Assembly (NCBI GenBank): GCA_900541965.1
Contig: UQLN01000002.1
Coordinates: 1-64,000 of the forward strand
Origin: an uncultured Parabacteroides sp.
Lineage (GTDB): Bacteria; Bacteroidota; Bacteroidia; Bacteroidales; Tannerellaceae
Length of the DNA stretch: 64,000 nt
Direction of reading: 5' to 3'
Under the pieces are notes generated by a model, which was not told where the DNA came from, made no database searches, and saw nothing but the letters and a program-made list of their open reading frames with translations. Both the position numbers and the translations under genes were made by a program. How positions within the stretch are numbered: position 1 is the stretch's first letter; each line of letters begins with the position of its first letter. Below, piece after piece: positions 26,860-36,373 of the stretch.

Positions 26860-28578
26860 ATGAAACATATAAAATCAATCTATACAGCAGGCGTAATGAT
26901 TGCAGCAGCAACTTTTACATCGTGTACTGACCTGACAGAAAAACCCTATAGCATCCTGACTAATGATAACTATTTTACAGATAAAGCAAGTGTGGAAGCA
27001 ACCGTACTCCGGCCCTATGAGCATGCCCAATGGTGCGGCTGGGACGGAGACCGCTGGCAATTGCAGGAACTGACAGCCGACCACTTCGTATGGACACAGA
27101 AAGGTCGCCATAGCTATGACGACGGAAAATGGGTCCGCCTGCACGAACATAAATGGAATTACGATATGGACCAGATTAATGGCGGTTGGGTAGGACCTTA
27201 TCAGGGTATCCAGCAGATTAACTCGCTATTCCGCGATTTCAAAAATCTGGATTTCCAGGCTATGAAAATTACTGATGCGGAAAAATCGAACTATATGGGA
27301 GAGTTACGTGCTTTACGTGCCTGGTTCTATATCTTCCTGATTGACTTTTATCGTAATGTTCCCATTTTTACGGAGAATAACGCTCCTGATGAATTAATAG
27401 CACAATCTACGCCGGAAGAAGTTTTTGCTTTTATCGAGAAAGAATTGAAAGAAGTATTACCCACTCTGAAGCAGGAACACATCATCGGCAGATTTACCCA
27501 AGCTCCAACCGCGGCATTACTGGCTCGTATCTATTTTAATTCTAAAGTTTGGATTAACATAGACCGCTCAGCAGACTGTAAAACAATGTGTGAAGACATT
27601 ATTGCCGGCAAATACGGACAATACAGCATCAATCAGCAGGATTATAAAGACCCGTTCCGTTCAGGTATCAAAGGGTACAAATCTCCGGAAAACCTGTTTG
27701 AGTTCCCTCACAAACGGAATGTTTACCAATTCGGAGGTTTCCATGACTCCTTCTTGCATTATACTTCCGGACAGGCTTTAGGCAATCCGGATGGTGGTAA
27801 TAACGGTATCCATCTGCAACCTTCACGCGGTTTAGATAACAACATTTATACATTCCCAAGCAAACTGGGAACTCCTTATGAAAAATATGCGGATTGCGAC
27901 TATCGCAAGCAGCCGTTCAAAATAACAAGTGCAACAGGTGGCTATGAAGGCTTCTTTATGATTGGCAAGCAGTTTAAATTTGACTACTCAAAAGGATACG
28001 GTTACACAGATGAACCGGTAAAAGGAACAGAAGAATATAAAGGCGAACCGCTAATCTATGTGGACCAGGTAGGGCGTTTTTCCGAAGGCATAGATGTTGC
28101 GAAGGAAAAAGGCTCACGGGTGACAACCGGTGAAGAAAATTCAGGTGTACGCTTCAATAAATTCCCATATCTGCAGGAAGGTGACGGATTGTATATGTGC
28201 CAATCTGCCCCGGAAATACGTCTGGCTGAAATCTATTATATGCTTGCAGAAATTCATTATCGTGCAGGCGATAAAACAAAAGCTGCAGAATTACTGGATT
28301 ATGTACGTATAAGAAATTATCCGGCTGACCAATGGAACAAGTATAGCTATGCACAGAATCCGGCTTTACTTACAGACCAGGAATTTATCGATGAATGGGG
28401 ACGCGAGTTTATTGGTGAACGCCGTCGCCGCATGGACCTGGTTCGTTGGGGACGTTTTGGCGACACATGGTGGGACAAAAGTGCTGATCCGAACGATAAA
28501 GAATACTCTATTTTCCCCATCCCTAAAAGACAACTGGATGCTAATCCTTTGTTAAAACAAACAACGAAAGGTTGGTAA
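26860..28578 (+). CDS. SusD/RagB family surface lipoprotein
   Basis: This 572-residue ligand-binding lid partners the preceding SusC. The lipobox is TFTSC (Cys at about 22). It begins DLTEKPYSILTNDNYFTD, and TPR helices contain MGELRALRAWFYIFLIDFYRNVPIFTE (about 145-175) and TAALLARIYFNSKVW. The C-terminal signature LAEIYYMLAEIHYRAGD and the EWGREFIGERRRRMDLVRWGRFGD block are classic for SusD. It is probably exported to the outer face of the outer membrane. The gene ends at a strong hairpin terminator. Confidence 0.95.
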   Translation: MKHIKSIYTAGVMIAAATFTSCTDLTEKPYSILTNDNYFTDKASVEATVLRPYEHAQWCGWDGDRWQLQELTADHFVWTQKGRHSYDDGKWVRLHEHKWNYDMDQINGGWVGPYQGIQQINSLFRDFKNLDFQAMKITDAEKSNYMGELRALRAWFYIFLIDFYRNVPIFTENNAPDELIAQSTPEEVFAFIEKELKEVLPTLKQEHIIGRFTQAPTAALLARIYFNSKVWINIDRSADCKTMCEDIIAGKYGQYSINQQDYKDPFRSGIKGYKSPENLFEFPHKRNVYQFGGFHDSFLHYTSGQALGNPDGGNNGIHLQPSRGLDNNIYTFPSKLGTPYEKYADCDYRKQPFKITSATGGYEGFFMIGKQFKFDYSKGYGYTDEPVKGTEEYKGEPLIYVDQVGRFSEGIDVAKEKGSRVTTGEENSGVRFNKFPYLQEGDGLYMCQSAPEIRLAEIYYMLAEIHYRAGDKTKAAELLDYVRIRNYPADQWNKYSYAQNPALLTDQEFIDEWGREFIGERRRRMDLVRWGRFGDTWWDKSADPNDKEYSIFPIPKRQLDANPLLKQTTKGW

Positions 28579-28597
28579 TTCAATCTTAAGAAACATA

Positions 28598-28660
28598 AAT
28601 ACAGGTAAACCATCGGCCTATTTTATTAACAATAGCAAAGAGGTTTACCTGTATTTTTTA
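28598..28660 (+). terminator. Terminator of the first susCD operon
   Basis: A 14-bp stem (28598-28611 with 28642-28655) encloses a 30-base loop and is followed by TTTTTT. It is 19 bases past the susD stop. Confidence 0.8.
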
Positions 28661-28977
28661 TAGAAAGCCACCCCGCTTTTTGAAAAAAAAACACAATAGA
28701 CCATGCCTGCAACAAATCACGACAAAACAAGGAAAACAAGATGAACAAAGTTCTTTAACGGGAATTACAGGGAGCAAAAGACCAGAACCTACTATTTTCA
28801 AAGTCTAAACAAGTATAAATTAGAAAAGTTTTTTGCTAATAAGTATTAATTCAGGAGATTTTATCTTATCTTTGTCATCCATAATAAAAAAATGATTTAG
28901 TTTTGCACGTTGATGGATAAGGAATATATTGGAAGTGAATATATAAACATAGTAACATTTTAAACTTACATCAAATT
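28661..28977 (+). promoter_or_regulatory. Promoter region of the TPR lipoprotein gene
   Basis: No gene is visible in these roughly 320 AT-rich bases. Two -7 boxes match TAnnTTTG: TATCTTTG at 28867-28874 and TAGTTTTG at 28898-28905. Neither has a well-spaced -33 TTTG, so I cannot choose between them. The leader would be about 65-100 bases. Confidence 0.4.
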
Positions 28978-30669
28978 ATGAACAAAAAGTCATTATTGTC
29001 ATTTTTCATGATGGCAGCGATTTTAACTCTTTCTTCTTGTTCTAACAAGTTGAAACCGTTAGCTGAAGAGTACATTAAAGCTGAACCGCAGCCGCTTGAG
29101 GCCATCGGTGGCAAGGTTCCTGTAACAATCAATGCAACATTCCCTGCAAAATGGTTCAACAAGAAAGCTGTTGTAACTGTAACTCCGGTTTTGCGTTATG
29201 CAGGTGGAGAAGCTTGGGGTACATCCTACACTTACCAAGGTGAAAAAGTAAAAGGAAACAATCAGGTTATCCCACAGAAAGAAGGCGCTAATGTAACAAT
29301 GAAATCTTCTTTCACTTACAAACCTGAAATGAAGAAATCCGAACTGTACCTGACTTTTGATGCAAAAATCAAAAACAAAACAGTTAAATTACCGGATGTA
29401 AAAATCGGCGACGGTGTTATCTCTACTTCTGAACTGGCTGATGCAGCTACTGCAAACGCAGCTATCGCAGCAGATAAGTTCCAGCGTATCATTAAGGAAG
29501 CTCACGATGCAAACATCATGTTCCTTATTCAACAGGCTGAACTTCGTTCTAAAGAATTGAGCAAAGAAGAAATCAAAAATTGGAAAGACCTTGTTAAGAA
29601 CGCTGAAGAAGCTCCTAACCAGAACGTAGCAATCGAAATTTCTGCTTACGCATCTCCTGATGGTGGTGTTAAATTGAACACTGGTTTGGCTGAAAAACGT
29701 GAAGGCAATACTAACAAGTATCTGGCTAAAGAATTGAAGAAAATGAAAGTTGAAGCTCCGGTTGATGCTCGTTACACTGCTCAGGACTGGGAAGGCTTCC
29801 AGGAATTGGTTTCAAAATCTAACATTCAGGATAAAGACTTAGTATTACGTGTTCTTTCTATGTACAAAGATCCGGAACAACGTGAAAAAGAAATCAAAAA
29901 TATCTCTTCTGTATTCAGTGTATTGGCTGAAGAAATCCTGCCGCAGTTGCGTCGTTCTCGTTTGACTGCTAACATCGAAATCATCGGTAAGTCTGACGAC
30001 GAAATCAGCGCATTAGCTAAGAGCAATCCTTCTGAACTGAACGTAGAAGAAATTCTTTACGCTGCTACATTAACTAACAACGATGCAGAAAAAGCTGCTA
30101 TCTATGCAAAAGCTTCTCAATTGTATCCGAACGACTATCGTACTTGGAACAACGTTGGTATGATGGCATTCCGTGCTGGTGACATGGCTAAGGCTGAACA
30201 AATGTTCAACAAGTCTAACTCAGTTAAACCTAACAACGAAGCTAACATGAACTTAGGTTTGATCGCTTTGACTAAGGGTGACCAAGCTAAGGCTCAGCAG
30301 TTGTTCGGTAGCGCTGCTGGCGTAGCTGAATTAAGCGAAGCTCTGGGTGTTCTGTATCTGGAACAAGGCGAATGGGCTAAGGCTGCAAACTCTTTCGGTT
30401 CTGTTAAGTCTAACAACGCTGCTTTAGCTCAGATCCTGACTAAAGACTACAGCAAAGCTTCTCAGACTTTGAACGCAGTTGCTAAACCTGATGCTACAAC
30501 TTCTTATTTGAAAGCTATCGTTGCAGCTCGTACAAACGATGCTAACGGTGTTGTTAACAATCTGAAAGCTGCTATCGCTGCTGACAAGAACATGGCTAAA
30601 GAAGCTGCTATCGATTTGGAATTTGCTAAATATGCAACTAATGCAGATTTCGCTGCTTTGGTTAAGTAA
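28978..30669 (+). CDS. TPR-containing lipoprotein, apparently highly expressed
   Basis: This 563-residue lipoprotein (lipobox TLSSC, Cys at about 21) is of unknown role. Residues about 40-140 look like a beta-sandwich, about 145-215 are helical, and about 215-265 contain VAIEISAYASPDGGVKLNTGLAEKR, which resembles the OmpA-type peptidoglycan-binding fold. The C-terminal third is TPR-like (NPSELNVEEILYAATL, then NVGMMAFRAGDMAKAEQMF). Codon use is strongly biased (Ala GCT, Lys AAG after AAA, few rare codons), unlike the neighbours, which suggests an abundant envelope protein. A structural link between outer membrane and cell wall is a reasonable inference. It is a single gene with its own terminator. 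Confidence 0.85.
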   Translation: MNKKSLLSFFMMAAILTLSSCSNKLKPLAEEYIKAEPQPLEAIGGKVPVTINATFPAKWFNKKAVVTVTPVLRYAGGEAWGTSYTYQGEKVKGNNQVIPQKEGANVTMKSSFTYKPEMKKSELYLTFDAKIKNKTVKLPDVKIGDGVISTSELADAATANAAIAADKFQRIIKEAHDANIMFLIQQAELRSKELSKEEIKNWKDLVKNAEEAPNQNVAIEISAYASPDGGVKLNTGLAEKREGNTNKYLAKELKKMKVEAPVDARYTAQDWEGFQELVSKSNIQDKDLVLRVLSMYKDPEQREKEIKNISSVFSVLAEEILPQLRRSRLTANIEIIGKSDDEISALAKSNPSELNVEEILYAATLTNNDAEKAAIYAKASQLYPNDYRTWNNVGMMAFRAGDMAKAEQMFNKSNSVKPNNEANMNLGLIALTKGDQAKAQQLFGSAAGVAELSEALGVLYLEQGEWAKAANSFGSVKSNNAALAQILTKDYSKASQTLNAVAKPDATTSYLKAIVAARTNDANGVVNNLKAAIAADKNMAKEAAIDLEFAKYATNADFAALVK

Positions 30670-30689
30670 TTAACAGACCCTATCATATT

Positions 30690-30726
30690 AAAATAGGCAT
30701 TCCTGAAAAGGGATGCCTATTTTTTT
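30690..30726 (+). terminator. Terminator of the TPR lipoprotein gene
   Basis: Arms AAAATAGGCATTCC and GGGATGCCTATTTT enclose a short loop and run into seven T. It lies about 20 bases after the stop. Confidence 0.9.
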
Positions 30727-30808
30727 ACATAATCTTTAATACTATTTATTTTGTAATCTTCCTAACGTTTTCCACCTTTGCAAAAATTCTAAGAAAAAGA
30801 GGTTTTGT

Positions 30809-31237
30809 ATGAAAAAAGTATTAGCAGTATTCATGTTTATCTGTTTGCTTCTTGCAGGAGCACAAGATGGAGTGAACACTGTAAAAACAGAAATACAAAA
30901 CATTTCCACCTTACAGGAGCAGGCTTCTATCTCCTCTGAAGAAAAAGAACTTGAATGTAATTTCATACAACAATCCAAAGAGCAATTCTCTTTTTTTGCT
31001 GACAATACAGAATACGTCAGAAATCTTTACCGTATATCACAAGGAAACGAACAACTCAGTTCCTCTATCGGACAAATACGGTCATTTCATAAGATTTTAG
31101 CCGACTTTGTACTGAAAGATTATAACTCCGGACAAAAAATATCCGAGACAGTATCTACGTCCCAGATAATCATACAATCTACCCTGTTTTACCGTTCTGC
31201 ACATCAAATATACCAGTTGCAGAAAATCGTTATTTAA
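30809..31237 (+). CDS. Small secreted protein of unknown function
   Basis: This 142-residue protein has an N-terminal signal peptide (MKKVLAVFMFICLLLAGAQ). The rest is hydrophilic and mostly helical by composition (Glu, Gln, Ser), with SSEEKELECNFIQQSKEQFSF and a C-terminal hydrophobic end IYQLQKIVI. I do not recognise a family. It has one cysteine in the mature part. It lies 200 bases upstream of nuoA on the same strand. No terminator is obvious between them, so readthrough into nuo is possible but unproven. Confidence 0.65.
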   Translation: MKKVLAVFMFICLLLAGAQDGVNTVKTEIQNISTLQEQASISSEEKELECNFIQQSKEQFSFFADNTEYVRNLYRISQGNEQLSSSIGQIRSFHKILADFVLKDYNSGQKISETVSTSQIIIQSTLFYRSAHQIYQLQKIVI

Positions 31238-31438
31238 CCCCTTCGGTTATTGAGGAACATACAAACGGAGCTTCACCTCTTCAGGCAAGCTAAATAATTA
31301 TTGTGGACAATCGAAATCCATAATTTATAAATTCCATGCCTGAACCATATCTGGATAGCAGCAGATATATTTATGTATCCTTACCAAGCCTATAGCCCTG
31401 TTATATTCTATTCATACCAATTTTACAATTCATAAATT

Positions 31439-31789
31439 ATGGGAGCAATATCAATTTTAGCCATGTTGCTCGCAGGTATCGGCTTTGCCGGCCTGGCAAT
31501 AGGCGTGGGAAAACTCGTTTCCATTAAACGAAGCAACCCGATTAAAGGACAAGCTTACGAGTGCGGTATGCCCAGTGAGGGTACAACCTGGGCACAATTC
31601 AATGTAGGCTACTACCTCTTTTCTCTCACCTTCCTCATCTTCGATGTGGAAATGGTATTCCTGTATCCCTGGGCAGTAACCCTGAAAGAGATAGGGATAC
31701 CCGCCCTTATAGAGATTGTCTTTTTTATGTTATTCCTATTCATGGGATTGCTTTACGCTTATAAAAAGAAAGCATTACAATGGAAATGA
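31439..31789 (+). CDS. nuoA: Complex I subunit A
   Basis: This 116-residue membrane subunit has three transmembrane helices. The conserved loop KGQAYECGMPSEGTTWAQFNVGYYLFSLTFLIFDVEMVFLYPW is present in pieces, with the key segment FLIFDVEMVFLYPWA. It is the first gene of an eleven-gene operon. nuoB starts inside its last codons (10-base overlap). The roughly 200 bases upstream hold no clear TAnnTTTG box. Confidence 0.95.
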   Translation: MGAISILAMLLAGIGFAGLAIGVGKLVSIKRSNPIKGQAYECGMPSEGTTWAQFNVGYYLFSLTFLIFDVEMVFLYPWAVTLKEIGIPALIEIVFFMLFLFMGLLYAYKKKALQWK

Positions 31790-32322
31790 AGAAAGATTTT
31801 TTGCCCGAGTTACCTGAAGAATTCAAGGAAAACCTGGGGCGTAACGTGCTGGTTACAACGATCGATAAAATAGCCGGATGGGCACGGAGCAATTCGCTTT
31901 GGCCCTTAAGTTTCGGAACCAGTTGCTGTGCCATCGAAATGATGAGTGCGGCATCTGCCAAGTACGACTGGTCCCGTTTCGGATTTGAAGTGGCCCGTGC
32001 TTCTCCACGTCAGGCGGATCTCATCATCGTAGCCGGTACAATCACAAAAAAAATGGCACCGGTATTGCGTCGTTTATACGACCAGATACCCGAACCCAAA
32101 TATGTAATCGCCATGGGAGCCTGCACTATAACCGGAGGTCCGTTTGCCAAAGACAGCTATTCTGTCGTAGCCGGTGTAGACAAAATTATCCCTGTAGACG
32201 TATATATTCCCGGATGCCCTCCCCGACCGGAAGCATTGCTTCAAGGAATGATGGCATTGCAACAAAAAATAAAAGAAGAAAGAGCATACGTTATTGAAAA
32301 ACCAAAGGAGGAAAAACAATGA
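31780..32322 (+). CDS. nuoB: Complex I subunit B (N2 iron-sulfur cluster)
   Basis: This 180-residue peripheral-arm subunit carries cluster N2, the electron donor to quinone. The four cysteine ligands are seen in TSCCAIEMM, MGACTITGG and PGCPPRPEAL, with the adjacent CC pair typical of NuoB. It overlaps nuoA by 10 bases and nuoC by four (ATGA), consistent with coupled translation. Confidence 0.97.
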   Translation: MEMKKDFLPELPEEFKENLGRNVLVTTIDKIAGWARSNSLWPLSFGTSCCAIEMMSAASAKYDWSRFGFEVARASPRQADLIIVAGTITKKMAPVLRRLYDQIPEPKYVIAMGACTITGGPFAKDSYSVVAGVDKIIPVDVYIPGCPPRPEALLQGMMALQQKIKEERAYVIEKPKEEKQ

Positions 32323-32768
32323 GCAACCATACATTAACTGAAGCCCTTGCCGACCGGTTCAAAGACAAACAGATCGAAGAAAGTTTCGGCATGCCGGCCC
32401 TACACATAGAGAAAGACGAGCTGATAGCATGTGCCCGCACATTAAAAGAAGAAAAAGTATTTGATTTTAAGATGTTAGTTTGCGAAACAGCTGTAGACCG
32501 GACTGAACATTTCGAATTAGTTTGCCATTTACGTTCATTATCACACGGCCATGAAATGATTCTGAAAACACATGTAGAGCGGGACGGGACACCCGAACTC
32601 CACTCTCTCTACGGTTTGTGGCATGCTGCAGAACTATTTGAAGATGAAATCTACGACCTCTTCGGCATACGTTTCGCGGGACATCCTTTCCTAAGACGAA
32701 TTATGCTCGACGACTCATTCAACGGATACCCTCTGCGGAAAGATTTCATAAACACAGAGGAATTATAA
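32319..32768 (+). CDS. nuoC: Complex I subunit C
   Basis: This 149-residue protein of the 30-kDa subunit family has the signature LYGLWHAAELFEDEIYDLFGIRFAGHP and then LRRIMLDDSFNGYPLRKDF. It is a separate gene here, whereas in E. coli and many relatives it is fused to NuoD. It overlaps nuoB by four bases. Confidence 0.95.
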   Translation: MSNHTLTEALADRFKDKQIEESFGMPALHIEKDELIACARTLKEEKVFDFKMLVCETAVDRTEHFELVCHLRSLSHGHEMILKTHVERDGTPELHSLYGLWHAAELFEDEIYDLFGIRFAGHPFLRRIMLDDSFNGYPLRKDFINTEEL

Positions 32769-32790
32769 CAACAGGAAGAGTTAATAAATT

Positions 32791-33912
32791 ATGAACAATT
32801 ATATACAAGTAACACCCGATGAAACCGACGGATTTATCGTCAACATCGGCCCCCAGCATCCTTCCACCCATGGTGTTCTTCGCCTGCGCACACAACTGGA
32901 CGGAGAAACCATACTGAATATGGAACCCTATCTGGGCTATATCCACCGGGGCATCGAAAAGATGTGCGAGTCGCTGGGATACAAACAGTTCATTTACCTG
33001 ACCAGCCGTATGGACTACCTGTCGGCACATATGAACAACCAGGCATGCGCCCTATGTATAGAAAAAGGAGCACAAATAGAAGTGCCGGAACGCGCACAAG
33101 TCATCCGTGTTATCATGGCAGAGTTGCAGCGCCTTGCCTCCCATTTGTTATGGTGGGGAAGTATGGGACTCGACCTCGGTGCCGTATCCCCCTTCTTCTA
33201 TGCTTTCCGCGAACGGGAAATGATTCTGGAAATATTTGAAGAAACAGGTGGCAACCGGTTGACAATGAATTATATCACACCCGGTGGAGTCATGCACGAC
33301 CTCCATCCGGATTTTGTACGGAAAGTCAAAGAGGTCATCGCCTCTTTAAAAAAGCATGAACATGAATACAGCGAACTGATGACAGGCAACATCATTTTCA
33401 GAAAACGCGTAGAAAATGTAGGCTACCTCACACCGGAAATGGCAATCTCTCTGGGTTGCACAGGACCTGTTGCACGTGGTTCCGGTATCTCCTGCGACGT
33501 ACGCAAACATGCTCCTTACGATGTATATGGGCAAGTCGAATTTAAAGAAATCCTACTCGACGGTTGCGATTGCATGAGCCGGTACATGGTACGTATGGAA
33601 GAAATGAAACAATCCATTGCCATCATTGACCAGTTGATAGACCATATACCGGAAGGTTCCTACAGAAATAAACCCAAAGGCGTTATCAAACTACCTGCCG
33701 GCGAATATTACAGCCGCGTGGAAACCGCCCGTGGCGAACTGGGGGTATATATCGTAGCTGATGGAACGGGAAAACCCTGGCGCGTCAAATTCCGTACCCC
33801 TAATTTCAGCAACCTGGCAGCAATGAAACCTCTGGTGAAAGGAGCTAAGATAGGCGATTTGGTCGCTATCATGTCGACACTCGATTTAATTATTCCGGAT
33901 ATTGACCGATAA
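32791..33912 (+). CDS. nuoD: Complex I subunit D (49-kDa, quinone site)
   Basis: This 373-residue subunit forms the quinone pocket with NuoB. It begins with the family motif NIGPQHPSTHGVLRLR and continues with GYIHRGIEKMCE, PGGVMHDLHPDF and the C-terminal RTPNFSNLAAMKPL and STLDLIIPDIDR. It is related to the large subunit of NiFe hydrogenases but lacks the nickel-binding cysteines. It stands 22 bases after nuoC. Confidence 0.97.
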   Translation: MNNYIQVTPDETDGFIVNIGPQHPSTHGVLRLRTQLDGETILNMEPYLGYIHRGIEKMCESLGYKQFIYLTSRMDYLSAHMNNQACALCIEKGAQIEVPERAQVIRVIMAELQRLASHLLWWGSMGLDLGAVSPFFYAFREREMILEIFEETGGNRLTMNYITPGGVMHDLHPDFVRKVKEVIASLKKHEHEYSELMTGNIIFRKRVENVGYLTPEMAISLGCTGPVARGSGISCDVRKHAPYDVYGQVEFKEILLDGCDCMSRYMVRMEEMKQSIAIIDQLIDHIPEGSYRNKPKGVIKLPAGEYYSRVETARGELGVYIVADGTGKPWRVKFRTPNFSNLAAMKPLVKGAKIGDLVAIMSTLDLIIPDIDR

Positions 33913-33926
33913 AAAGTATTGAAAAG

Positions 33927-35012
33927 ATGAAATCACAAATAGACTTCACAGGTCTGACACAATGGATACACCAGACATTATCCGCCTATCTGTCGCCAGG
34001 TTGGGTATTAACACTGGAACTGGTAGCGTCGGTGCTCGCCATTATCGTTATGATCGTTGTCATGGTAATCCTTATGATTTATGCCGAACGGAAAATAGCC
34101 GGATTCATGCAATTGCGCCTCGGGCCGATGCGCGTAGGCTGGTGTGGTTCCGGACAAGCGATTGCCGACGTACTGAAACTGTTGCTGAAAGAATGCGTAA
34201 CACCCTTTCAGGCAGACAAACTATTGTTCTCGCTCGCCCCGTTCGTTGTTCTGGCAACCAGCTTCCTGTCAATTATGCCTTTCTCCTATGCCCCGGGATT
34301 ACAACTCTGGGACATCAACATCGGCGTCTTATACGTTACTGCCGTCTCATCCATCAGCGTAATGGGCGTTATGATGGCAGGATGGGCAAGCCATAATAAA
34401 TATTCTTTATTGGGAGCGATGCGTAGCGGAGCACAAATCGTAAGTTATGAACTTTCGATGGGGATGGCGCTGGTCACCATTATCGCTATGAGCGGCGCCC
34501 TGTCCGTCAACGATATTATCATGTCTCAAGCAGACGGCTGGTGGTTATTTAAAGGGCATGTACCCGCCATCTTCGCCTTTGTCATTTTCATTATCGCCTC
34601 TACAGCAGAATTAAACCGCGCACCTTTCGACCTTGCCGAAGCGGAACAGGAATTAACAGCCGGCTTCCATACCGAATATTCCGGTATGCAGTTCGCCATG
34701 TTTTTCCTTGCGGAATATTCCAATATGCTGATAGCTTCGATGATGGCTGCAACCGTTTTTTTGGGAGGCTGGCAGCCCCTGCATATCCAGGGATTGGACG
34801 GCTTCAATCAAGTGATGGATTTCATACCCGGCATACTCTGGTTCTTCGGTAAGATTTTCTTTGTAATCTTCCTGATTATGTGGTTCCGCTGGACATTTCC
34901 ACGCCTGCGTATCGACCAGTTATTACGTTTGGAATGGAAATACCTGCTACCCATCAGCATCGTAAATGTAATACTTGCCGCTTGCGTTGCCGTATTCGGC
35001 TGGTATTTGTAA
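33927..35012 (+). CDS. nuoH: Complex I subunit H
   Basis: This 361-residue membrane subunit joins the proton-pumping arm to the quinone site. About eight transmembrane helices are visible. The family motifs ERKIAGFMQLRLGPMRVGW and ELNRAPFDLAEAEQELTAGF with following HTEYSGMQFAMFFLAEY carry the conserved acidic residues of the E-channel. It lies 14 bases after nuoD. Confidence 0.96.
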   Translation: MKSQIDFTGLTQWIHQTLSAYLSPGWVLTLELVASVLAIIVMIVVMVILMIYAERKIAGFMQLRLGPMRVGWCGSGQAIADVLKLLLKECVTPFQADKLLFSLAPFVVLATSFLSIMPFSYAPGLQLWDINIGVLYVTAVSSISVMGVMMAGWASHNKYSLLGAMRSGAQIVSYELSMGMALVTIIAMSGALSVNDIIMSQADGWWLFKGHVPAIFAFVIFIIASTAELNRAPFDLAEAEQELTAGFHTEYSGMQFAMFFLAEYSNMLIASMMAATVFLGGWQPLHIQGLDGFNQVMDFIPGILWFFGKIFFVIFLIMWFRWTFPRLRIDQLLRLEWKYLLPISIVNVILAACVAVFGWYL

Positions 35013-35036
35013 ACAGATTTCAATTAAATAAAGATT

Positions 35037-35516
35037 ATGAATAAAGCATTTGGATATATCTACTCGATAGGGGCATCGTTCGTTTCCCTCGGAAAGGGGA
35101 TGTTTCGTACACTAAGCAGTATGACACATCCCAAAAGGATATTGACCCTGCAATATCCCGAAAACAGAGGAACGACCCTGTACATTCCCGAACGCTTCCA
35201 GGCGAATCTGGAACTTATCCGCGGAGAAGAAGGGCTGAAATGTACCGCCTGTACCCTCTGCCAGACAGCCTGCCCCAACGGAACAATCACCATTACCACA
35301 CGGAAAATAACTACTCCCGAAGGAAAAACCAAGCGGGAACTGGACCAGTACATCTACGACCTCGGTCGCTGTACCTTCTGTGGACAGTGTGTGGATGCCT
35401 GTAATTTCGGGGCATTGGAAATGACGAACCATTTCGAGAACAGTGAATATGACAAACAAAAACTGGTGCGCATCCTGAACGCACCTGAAATCAAACAACG
35501 GGAGGAACAGAAATGA
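35037..35516 (+). CDS. nuoI: Complex I subunit I (two 4Fe-4S clusters)
   Basis: This 159-residue ferredoxin-like subunit holds clusters N6a and N6b. Two motifs CTACTLCQTACP (about residues 62-73) and CTFCGQCVDACNFGA (about 112-126) supply eight cysteines. In this NuoEFG-less complex it is the outermost iron-sulfur subunit encoded, so it is a likely docking point for the unknown electron donor. It overlaps nuoJ by four bases. Confidence 0.96.
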   Translation: MNKAFGYIYSIGASFVSLGKGMFRTLSSMTHPKRILTLQYPENRGTTLYIPERFQANLELIRGEEGLKCTACTLCQTACPNGTITITTRKITTPEGKTKRELDQYIYDLGRCTFCGQCVDACNFGALEMTNHFENSEYDKQKLVRILNAPEIKQREEQK

Positions 35517-36046
35517 ATGCAGAAGCCATTTTATTCTATATAATAGCAGCACTGGTACTTCTTATGGGTACTCTTTGCGTGTTTAGCCGGCATATCTTCC
35601 GGTCTGCCGTGTACCTGCTGTTCTGCCTCATCGGAGTAGCCGGTATTTATATAATGATGGATGTAAACTTCGTTGCCGCTCTGCAAATCATGATTTATGT
35701 AGGAGGTATCGTAGTCCTTATCATTTTCTCCATCTTCCTGACACACAATACCGGCTCCAAATTGCCGATACCGATACCGAGGCGTATGTTCTGGGCTCTG
35801 TTTATCCCGGCTTCCGGCTTTGCACTGGTACTCTGGGTACTCCTCCAGCATCCTTTCCGGACAGAAGTTATTTCCAAGGAAGGGCTGGATATCCACGAAA
35901 TCGGGCACCAATTGTTTAATCTGAACGACTACGGATACATCTTCCCCTTCGAAATGGTCAGCGTATTATTGCTGGCAGCTTTAGTCGGGAGCATCGTCAT
36001 TGCCCAGAATAATAAAAAGAAATCCAATCAACAACCGGAAAAATAG
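35513..36046 (+). CDS. nuoJ: Complex I subunit J
   Basis: This 177-residue membrane subunit has five hydrophobic helices and the conserved ALQIMIYVGGIVVLIIFSIFLT segment around the pi-bulge helix TM3. The C-terminus is short and basic (NNKKKSNQQPEK). It overlaps nuoI by four bases and precedes nuoK by six. Confidence 0.95.
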   Translation: MNAEAILFYIIAALVLLMGTLCVFSRHIFRSAVYLLFCLIGVAGIYIMMDVNFVAALQIMIYVGGIVVLIIFSIFLTHNTGSKLPIPIPRRMFWALFIPASGFALVLWVLLQHPFRTEVISKEGLDIHEIGHQLFNLNDYGYIFPFEMVSVLLLAALVGSIVIAQNNKKKSNQQPEK

Positions 36047-36052
36047 AAACAT

Positions 36053-36367
36053 ATGGAACAGATACCTCTTTCACATATACTGATTCTCAGTTCCGCCCTG
36101 TTTTTCCTGGGCGTATACGGTTTCTTCTCACGCAGGAACCTGATAACTGTGCTGATGTCGACGGAATTGATTTTGAACAGTGTCAACATCAATTTTATCG
36201 CCTTCAACAAATACCTCTATCCCGAGGCTCTGGAAGGCGTGTTCTTCACGCTATTCATCATTATTGTTGCAGCCGCAGAAGTCTCGCTTGCAATAGCAAT
36301 CATCATCAACCTATACCGGAAGTTCAAGACGATCGATATAGACGATACAACAACAATGAAATTCTGA
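36053..36367 (+). CDS. nuoK: Complex I subunit K
   Basis: This 104-residue subunit has three transmembrane helices and the two conserved membrane glutamates in VLMSTELILNSVNINF and AAAEVSLAIAIIINLYR, which are part of the proton path. It is placed between nuoJ and nuoL as in other nuo operons. Confidence 0.96.
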   Translation: MEQIPLSHILILSSALFFLGVYGFFSRRNLITVLMSTELILNSVNINFIAFNKYLYPEALEGVFFTLFIIIVAAAEVSLAIAIIINLYRKFKTIDIDDTTTMKF

Positions 36368-36373
36368 TATCCT

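Noticed and set aside
30670..31438. A sigma/anti-sigma or riboswitch control region before nuoA
   Set aside because: Only a small secreted protein gene and AT-rich spacer are seen; no known riboswitch fold was recognised.
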